From Rhizomys pruinosus (lineage: Eukaryota; Chordata; Mammalia; Rodentia; Spalacidae), in the NCBI GenBank assembly GCA_009823505.1, contig VZQC01002907.1, forward strand, positions 4,151,053 through 4,215,052: a DNA stretch of 64,000 nucleotides, read 5' to 3'. The notes below the pieces were generated by a model, which saw only the letters and a list, made by a program, of their open reading frames with translations, searched no databases and was not told the origin of the DNA. The position numbers were made by a program, and so were the translations under genes. Shown here piece by piece: positions 47,101 to 55,900 of the stretch. The stretch's first letter is position 1; each line of letters starts with the position of its first letter.

Positions 47101-49859
47101 AAAATAAAAAAAAAGAAGAGAATAGTTTATATGGGTACACTTTCATGCCATTGCAAAATTCAGAATATCAAAAAATCCAGGAACTTTTATATATGATAAT
47201 GGATTTTCCTGGCACATACAAATGGGAATTTGTGCTGGGAATAAATGAGAATTAAACCTTAGCATAGTAAGAAATGGAATGTATATATATATATATATAT
47301 ATATATATGTAATATATATATATATATATATTTAAAATACTGACCTAAGGGGCTGGAGCGATGGCTCAGCAGTTAAGAACACCGACTGCTCTTGCAGAGG
47401 ACCCAGATTCGATTCCCAGCACCCACATGGCGGCTAAGAACCGTCTTTAAGCCGGGCTTGGTGGCTCATGCCTTTAATCCTAGTACTTGGGAGGCAGAGG
47501 CAGGTGGGTCTCTGAGTTCCAGGCCATCTGGGGCTATAGGGAGACCTTGTCTCAAAAAAAAAATACTGACTTAAGTAAAACACAAAATTTTGTATAAATA
47601 AGGCAGGTCTTAAAGATGACAAAATAGGACAGTCCTGAAAATTGACTACTAGACCAGAGATTAAAAGAAAGTGGCTCTCATGAGTTTGGCCTAATGCCTA
47701 TGTTGGATATGATTTTGTTGCTGAGATAGTGTCTCATGTAATCCAGGCTGGTCTCATTGTATAGAGGATGTAGTTGAGAAGGACTGTTCGGGATGACCTT
47801 GAATTTTATTTCTGTAGTGTTTTTTTGAGACAAGCCCAGGTTGGCCTTGAATTTGTCATTTTCCTGTTAGTGCAATTTATCAATATAATCAAGGTCTGGC
47901 AATGTTGGCTTTTGATTTTGGCGTTTTGTTTTTGGAGATACAATCTAAGTAGCCCAGGCTAGCCTTGAATTACTGATATAGGGAAGGATGATCTTGAACT
48001 TCTAAGGCTCCTGCCTCTACTTCCCAAGTGCTAAGATTAAAGGAGTGTATCATTATGCTCAGCTAAATTTTTTTGTTTGTTCGATTTGTTTTTTTGTTTT
48101 TGAGATAGCATCTCACTAGTATCCCTGGCTAACCTGGAATTTGCTATTCAGAGCAGGCTGAGCTCAGTCAAAGAGATCCTGCCTCTGTCTCTCAAGTTCT
48201 CTCAAGTTCTGGGATTCAAAGTGTGCATCATCACAACATCCATGTGTTTGGGGGCTTTTTAAAAATTTTTTTATTTGGTCTTTCTGAGACAGGGTCTTCC
48301 TGTAGTCCCAGCTAGCCTGGAACTCATTATGTAGACCAGGCTGGCCTTGAACACAGAGATCTGTCTGCCTCCAGAGTGCTGGGATTTTTTTTTTTAATTG
48401 TATTTTGAGACAGGGTCTCCCTTTAGTCCCAGCTGGCCTGGAGCTCACTATATAGACCAGGCTGGCCTTGAACTCACAGAGATCAGCCTGCCTCTGCCTC
48501 CTGAGTGCTGGGATTAAAGGCATGCGCTAGCATGCACGGCAATGTCGTTTTCTTTTTTTTGAGTCTTTTGTTTGTTTTGTTTTGTTTTTTGGTCTTTTTG
48601 AGACGGTCTCCCTGTAGCCCCAGCTGTCCTGGAACTCACAAAGATCCGCCTGCCTCTGCCTCCTGAGTGCTGGGATTAAAGGCGTGCCACCACCACGCCC
48701 GTGTTTTTTTTGTGTGTGTGTGTTTTATTTTTTTTATTTTTTATTTTTATTAATTTTATTTATTTCTGTATGTGTATGAATGTACTGTCTGCATGCAGGT
48801 CTGTGCACCCGTGTCGTGCAATGCCGCGGAGGTCAGAAGAGGGTCTCGGATTCCCCTGGAACTGGAGTTCTCCTGGAATTGGAGTTTCAGAAGGCTCTCG
48901 GCCGCCATGTGGGTGCTGGGGATCGAACCCGGGTCCTCTGCAAGAGCGTTGGCGCTCCTAACCGCTAGGCTATCTCTCCAGCCCATGTGTGTGTGTGTTT
49001 TAAAGAAGGGCTTAATTACGAGCCAGGCCAACACTCAGAGGAGGAGTGTGGTCATAAGATGCAGCTTACAGGGTAATTTATAAGTAGAACAGCCAATCGG
49101 AGTTTAACACCACAGTTAAAGTTACCAATCAAGGGGAAACACGCAAAGCAAGCAAACCAATCATTCCTGGAATGACTAGGGAAAAATGGGTTAATGGTAT
49201 CTGAGAACACTATCCCTGAGTTTTTATAATCCTCTGTCTCAATAATCCTCTCTCATTTCCCCCTCTTGTTGTGAGGTCTTCAAATCCTTGAAGGAAGTTC
49301 ATAAGAGTCAATCACAGTTGGTGTTTCCAAGATGGAATGATTTCTGATAAGGAGGGGGTTGTATTGGGTCCTTAGCACCATGATTTTAGTAGAATTTACC
49401 CACTGGTTAATAAATCTGACAAGTGAGTTAAGGATGCATGGGCCACAAGTCAGAGCAACCAGAAGGATAAGTTTACTGGCAGATCCAGGATATCTTTAGC
49501 TTTCAGCTGAGAAACTGCCTCTTCCTAGCCAATTTTTAGCTCCTCTTTTATCACATTACCCTCTGAAGAGGTTACCCCAATTGCCAAGAAGGAATTGGGC
49601 TCTAACCACTCTGACTTCTTCCATGCTGAAAAGGGGCATAGGGGGTAGTAACTGGGGTACCCCCTGCTCAGTGGGTCTATCTAAAAGACCCTCAAAAGTA
49701 TAATTACAGAGAGAACAAAGTCCTTGACTGGTGCCTGTGAAGGAGAAGTGAAGGCAAGAGTAGTTAGGTACATTTTCTAAGCAGGGAACCAGGAGATGAA
49801 CTGGGTGAATTAAAATGTCCAAATTTGCCGGTGGCGGTGGCGGTGGCGGTGGCGGTGGC

Positions 49860-49912
<53 letters not shown>

Positions 49913-52900
49913 TCACCAGTAGGATTTGCTGAAGGAGGCAGAGGCAGGAGGATCTGGAGTTCGAGAAGAGGGGGAAAAAAAAAAATCTCCAAATTAAGAG
50001 TCCATTAGAATTTCTCGATGAGGGGTTCCATCATTGGGCTTTTCCTTTTGTTCATTTGGCCATGGTGTATCTACTCAGGATCTGCTTTTAGGCATTTTGA
50101 TAGTCAGCGTGAGTTTCCTCTAGGTAGGTAGTTGCTCAAATGCACTAGTATAAACTGTGAGATGTTCTTGCAAACCTGGGAGCAGGCTTTGAATGACCAG
50201 TTTTCTTTGAGTACTTAGAGATGTTTTACATAGGCCTGGCAAGTGTCCCCACATGTGTAACACATAGAAATAAATTGCACCCGCCTTTTTTTGTTTTTGT
50301 TGAGACAGGGTCTCCCTCTAGTCCCAGCCTGGAGCTCACTCTGTAGACCAGGCCTTGAACTCAGAGATCCACCTGCCTCTGCCTAGGATTAAAGGCATGC
50401 ACCACCACGCCCGGCTGCACCCACCTTTAAATATGGAAAAAAGGTGGATTCCTTTCCTCTCCAGTAGGAGATACAGAGGCTCCAGTGGCTTTGGGTGAGG
50501 TGGGGCCCCTGGGAAGTCTCTTACATTTCTGGGCAAGCAGGGGTCAGGTGGCAGCTGAGGACCCCTGAGCCAAAGGGGAGGTTGGACCAAAAGGCCCAGC
50601 CAAGGGGCCACAGCCATTCCACATCCTATAAAGTTCTGAGGCTACAGGGCTTTACTTTCGCTTTTGCTTTGGACTCACTAATGAGGGTCTACGCGGAGTA
50701 CCCCTATCAGTCACGTCACTTCTATATCTGGGTGGGACCTCCAAATGTTCTAAAGTCACAGCAGAGAGGCTTCACTTAACCACGTGGAGCTTTTTAAAAA
50801 TTTTTTAAAAATTTTTTATTTCTGTATGTGTATGAATGTACTGTCTGCATGTAGGTTTGTGCACCCGTGTCGTACAATGCCTCGGAGGTCAGAAGAGTAT
50901 CTCAGATTCCCCTGGAACTGGAGTTCTTCTGGAATTGGAGTTATGGACGGTTCTTAGCCACCATGTGGGTGCTGGGGGTTGAACCGGGGTCCTCTGCAAG
51001 AGCAGTCGGTGCTCTTAACCTTTTAAAGAAGGGTTTAATTTAATTATGATGCTGGGCCAACACTCAACTTGGGAGGAGTGTGGCCAGCAATGTTTTTTTT
51101 TTTTTGTTTGTTTGTTTTTTTTGTCTTTTTGAGACAGGGTCTCCCTGTAGCCCCAGCTGTCCTGGAACTTGCTCTGTAGACCAGGCTGGCCTTGAACTCA
51201 CAAAGATCCGCCTGCCTCTGCCTCCCAAGTGCTAGGATTAAAGGCGTGCGCCACCACGCCTGGCTGGCAGCAATGTTTTTTTAACCTAGGTTTTGCTGCC
51301 ATTACTTTTTTTCTTTCAAGTTTTGAAAATAATAATAAACCTAACAGTTGAATGAATAGTATTATGGGGACTGGAGAAATGGATCAGTGGTTAACAGCAC
51401 TGACTGTTGCAGAGGACCCGGGTTTGATTCTCAGCACCCACATGGTGGCTAAGAACTGTCTTTAACTCCAGTTCCTGGGGAATAAACACCCTCTTCTGAC
51501 CTCCGCAGCATTACATGACACAGATGCACCTATCTACATGCAGACAGTACACTCATATACATTAAATAAAATTTTAAAAATTAAAAAAATAAATCAGTAA
51601 AACATTTAAAAAAATAGTATTATGAACATTGATACTTTTTACTGTTTTCCCCCTCCTCCCTGTTCATGTGGTCTTTTTTTTTTTTTTGGTCTTTTCGAAA
51701 CAGGGTCTCCCTTGTATCTCCAGCTGTCCTGGAATTCACTCTGTAGACCAGGCTGGCCTTGAACTCACAGAGATCCGCCTGCCTCTGCCTCCCAAGTGCT
51801 AGAATTAAAGGCATGCACCACCATGCCCGGCTTTCATGTGGTCTTTTTGTTTGGAGATAGTGTCACACTGCACTTCTGGCTGACCTGGAGCTTACTGTGT
51901 AGCTCAGGCAGCTCCTCAAACTCGGGTGATCCTCCTACTTCAGCATCCCAAGTGCTCGGATTATAGGTGTGAGCCTTGATGCTTTCTCTCTGTGTAGAGT
52001 TGCAGACGTGCTTCTTAGAAGAGGCATGTTGGTGGGGCTGGAGAGATGGCCTAGCAGTTAAGAGTGCCCACTGCTCTTGCAGAGGACCCGGGTTTGATCC
52101 CCAGCACCCACATGGTGGTTGAGAGCCATCTTTAACTCCAGTTCCAGGGGAATCCGACACCCTCTTCTGACCTTCTTGGCATTGCACGACACGGGTGCAC
52201 AAACCTACATGCAGACAGTACATTCATACACATAATAAATAAAAATTAAAAAAAAAAAAAGAGGCATGTTGGATAAAATGACAACTTCCAAACCACAAAT
52301 GTCACACCCAAGAAATTCAGTTGCTGCAGTATCTAAGGATACATTTCTGTCTTCCCACTTGTCTCAATGTCCTTCATTCTCAATTCAGGATGTAGTCAGA
52401 TTACTTTACTTCTTAGGTCTCCCCAGCCTCTTTGTCCATAACAGTAACTTTGGCCAGCTTCCCTTCCCCTACTGTTACCCCTTGAATGGATAATTTTGAA
52501 ACATCCATCTAGAATGTTCTATAGTTTTGCTGTGTAGCTCTGGGTGGTATCTAATTTGTGATCCTCAAGCCTCAGCCTCCTGGGTGCTGGCAGTGGCTAT
52601 GAAGGCCAGAAGAAGGTGTTGGATCCCCTGAACTGGAGTTGTGGATGGTCGTGAGCTCCTGTGTGGATGCTAGGAACCAAACCTGGGTCTTCTGCAAGAG
52701 CAGCTAATGCTCTTAACCACTGAGCCCCAAATAAAAAATTTTTTTAAATCCTAGGAATCTAGGAAGGTCACCAAAGGACAACACAAAAGGAAATCCAACA
52801 TTTAGAAATTGGAGACAGGAGAATTGAAAGTTCAAGACCTACCTGGCTACATAAGACCCTGTCTGAAAAATGTGTTACCACCTCTCAGAAACAAGTTACT

Positions 52901-55900
52901 CAGGGAAATTGACATTGTATGCAGGCCTCACTGTGATATGAGTCACGTATGGTAGGCCTGCTCAAATATCATAGGGGGTTGGAAAGGGTTGCTTTATTTA
53001 TTTTTTTTATTTTTGAGACACTGTCTCCCTGTAGCTCCCACCTGTCTTGGAACTCACTCACTTTGTAGACAAGGCTGACCTTGAACTCAGAGATTCCCCC
53101 TACCTTGGCCTCTGGAGTGCTGGGATTAAAGGCATGCACCACCATTCCCAGCATTTCCATATTTCTTTTTTTTTTTTTTTAATTTATTTATTTATTTATT
53201 TCTGTATGTGTATGAATGTACTGTCTGCATGCAACTCTGTGCCCCCGTGTCGTGCAATGCCGCGGAGGTCCGAAGAGGGTACCGGATTCCCCTGGAACTG
53301 GAGTTCTGGAATTGGAATTTTAGACGGTTCTCGGCCGCCATGTGGGTGCTGGGGATCGAACCTGGGTCCTCTGTAAGAGCGGTCGGCGCTCTTAACCGCT
53401 AGGCCATCTCTCCAGCCCATTTCCATATTTCTTTAAAAAATATTTTATGTGTAGGATGTAATACCTGCATATGTGTAAGTGTACCTGTGTTGTGCAGTGT
53501 CTGCAGAAGTCAGAAGAGGGCACTGGATATCCTGGAACTAGAGTTATAGACGGTTGTTAGCCTCCATGTGGTTGCTGGGAATTGAACCTGAGTCCTGCAG
53601 GGGGCATCTAGTACTCTTAACCACTGAGCCATCTCAGCCCATCAGGAACAGAACATACTCTGAACCCAGCGAGGTAGTTCATGCCTATAATTTCTACACT
53701 TGGGAGAGTGAGTCAGGAGGATTCACCACAAGATCAAGTTCAGCCTAGGCTACAAAAAAACAAAACCAAGCCAGGCATAGTGGTGCACACCTTTAATCCT
53801 AGCACTTGGGAGGCAGAGGCAGGTGGATCTTTGTGAGTTCAAGGCCAGCTGGGGCGACAGACCCTGTCTCAAAAAGACCAAAAAAAATAAATAAATAAAG
53901 AACATGACCTGTTATGAATTATATAATTAGAGCTAGCTGACATTGGCCAACTGAACTGATTGACTATAGTTGCAGAAATTTACTGGCCTATGGCTGCATC
54001 TAGAAGAGGAGTAATTGTTGGCAAAGTAGGCAAAAAGGGTGAAAAGTGATATTGGGCTATTTCATCTTTCATAGCAATAAGTGATCAGCTATATGGGTTG
54101 TTTTGGTTTTGTTTCTTTTTTTTAATATATTTAATTATTTCTGTATGTGAATGAATGTACTGTCTGCATGCAAGTGTGTGCACCCGTGTCGTGCAATGCC
54201 ACAGAGGTCAGAAGAGGGTGTTGGATTCCCCTGGAATTGGAGTTTCAGACAGTTCTCGGCCGCCATGTGGGTGCTGGGGATCGAACCTGGGTCCTCTGTA
54301 AGAGTGGTCAGCGCTCTTAACCGCTAGGCCATCTCTCCAGCCCCTTGGTTTTGTTTCTTGAGATCAATTCTCACCATATAGGCCTGGCTGACCTTGAACT
54401 TGCAGGTGAGTCTCCTGCCTTACATATTCTTTACCTATTTCCTAAAGAGTAAAACCCTTTGGGGCTTTCCTGCTCTGTGGGATGCACTGCTGTTGCACTG
54501 GTAGGTGTAGAAAAGATGTGACTGAGGGCTGGAGAGATGGCCTAGCGGTTAAGAGCGCCGACCGCTCTTACAGAGGACCCGGGTTCGATCCCCAGCACCC
54601 ACATGGCGGCCGAGAGCCGTCTGAAACTCCAATTCCAGGAGAACTCCAGTTCCAGGGGAATCCGACGCCCTCTTCTGACCTCCGCGGCATTGCACGACAC
54701 GGGTGCACAAACTTGCATGCAGACAGTACATTCATACACATAAAGAAATATAAAAAAAAAAAAAAAATAAAAAAAAAAACAAAAGAAAAGATGTGACTGA
54801 AACTGGGGAAGTGCCTCATGGTCTGGTCAGAAGTTAGTGTCAAAGTGGGTGCCTGGAAAAGACATTTGATCTGACACTTTTCCCTCTTTGGCAGATGCTG
54901 AGAGTTGGAAAAGCAAAAGCAGATGTGTGGCCTAAAACTGCTCCAAAGAAAGGTGAGGTGGGCCTGCTGAAGAGTAAGCTTGGCCTGGCCCTTTTAATAA
55001 AAGATCTATTATTTTGCCGGGCGGGCGTGATGGTGCACGCCTTTAATCCCAGCACTCAGGAGGCAGAGGCATGCGGATCTCTGTGAGTTCAAGGCCAGCC
55101 TGGTCTACAGAGCGAGCTCCAGGCCAGCTGGGACTATCTACAGAGCGAGCTCCAGGCCAGCTGGGACTAAAGGGAGACCCTGTCTCAAAAATACCCCTCC
55201 CCCAAAAAAAACTAGAATTTCTAGAATCTTAACACTTAACGTTTTATAGATGAGAACAGCTTAGTTCCTCCTGCTCCTGTGGACAGTGATGGGGAGAGTG
55301 ATAACTCAGACCGTGTTCCCGTGCCCAGTTTCCAGAATTCCTTCAGTCAAGCTATCGAAGCAGCCTTCATGAAATTGGATACACCAGCTACTTCAGATCC
55401 CCTTTCTGGTAAGGGTAGGGAACTGGAGTACTTAGCATAGAGTTCAGACTAAACACATACGTGCTGTCCTCTGTATCAGTGGCAGTGTCCACACATGTCA
55501 GGTGGAACTTCCTTTCTACCCAATTAATTCTTGAGACCCGAAAGTGAAATTCTGAAGAACTCTGGTTTCTCTTCTAAGATACAGCATAGGGTGGATCCTG
55601 CCTACACTGAAGAATCCTGAGTTGGTAGAAGGTGGCTCATGGTTAGACTCAGTAGACTCAGTGCCCACCTTGACTCCAGTGCTCATAAGAGTGAGACATT
55701 TGGGCTGGGCATGGTGGGTGGTGTGCGTCTTTAATTTTAGCACGTAGGAGGCAGAAGCAGGTGGATCTTTGAGATTGAGGCCAGCCTGGTCTACATGGTA
55801 AGGTCCAGGCCAGGTGGGGCTACGGGGAGACCCTGTCTCAAAAAGACAAAACACACATACATTTATGTGTGTGCCATATATCCATTTATCTACCCACCCC

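Larger units (their letters stand above)
48995..51089 (-). mobile_element. Endogenous gammaretrovirus-like provirus, deleted and decayed
   Basis: Minus-strand provirus remnant of about 2.1 kb, roughly 0.5 kb of it later insertions. From its 5' side: R/U5 of the 5' LTR (51089-50744), primer binding site (50743-50726), leader and possible gag start (50725-50433), unassigned interior (50280-49985), an env remnant (about 49822-49280), polypurine tract (49267-49256) and the U3-R part of the 3' LTR (49255-48995). Pol is absent. The LTR pair is recognised by 'ttttaaagaaggg' and 'gaggagtgtgg' at both ends. Frames are interrupted, so it is a non-functional relic. Later insertions: B2 50799-51022, B1 51120-51266, B1 50283-50418 and an expanded B1 at 49828-49981. 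Confidence 0.82.
37086..54894 (+). other. RNF10: RNF10 intron 14 (apparent length inflated by the duplication)
   Basis: Outside separately listed items: B1 (-) 37463-37575, B1 (+) 37576-37740, B2-B1 composite 37843-38075 (+), B1 (-) 38240-38395, B1 (+) 39275-39390, with counterparts in 43600-46450. Then B1 (+) 47452-47565, several old B1 (-) 47690-48240, B1 (-) 48270-48400, 48402-48540 and 48577-48703. Also B1 (-) 50283-50418, 51120-51266, 51675-51833 and 51845-51985, old B2 (-) 52585-52726, B1 (-) 53004-53155, old B2 (-) 53435-53641, and B1 (+) 53660-53755 and 53762-53885. 47105-47280, 52262-52580, 52730-53000 and 53890-54100 are unclassified. Confidence 0.65.

Noticed and set aside
49810..49992. 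Open frame with a long Arg/His repeat (minus strand)
   Set aside because: It is the translation of the GGTGGC/GGC microsatellite in an expanded B1; no start context, splice sites or conservation.
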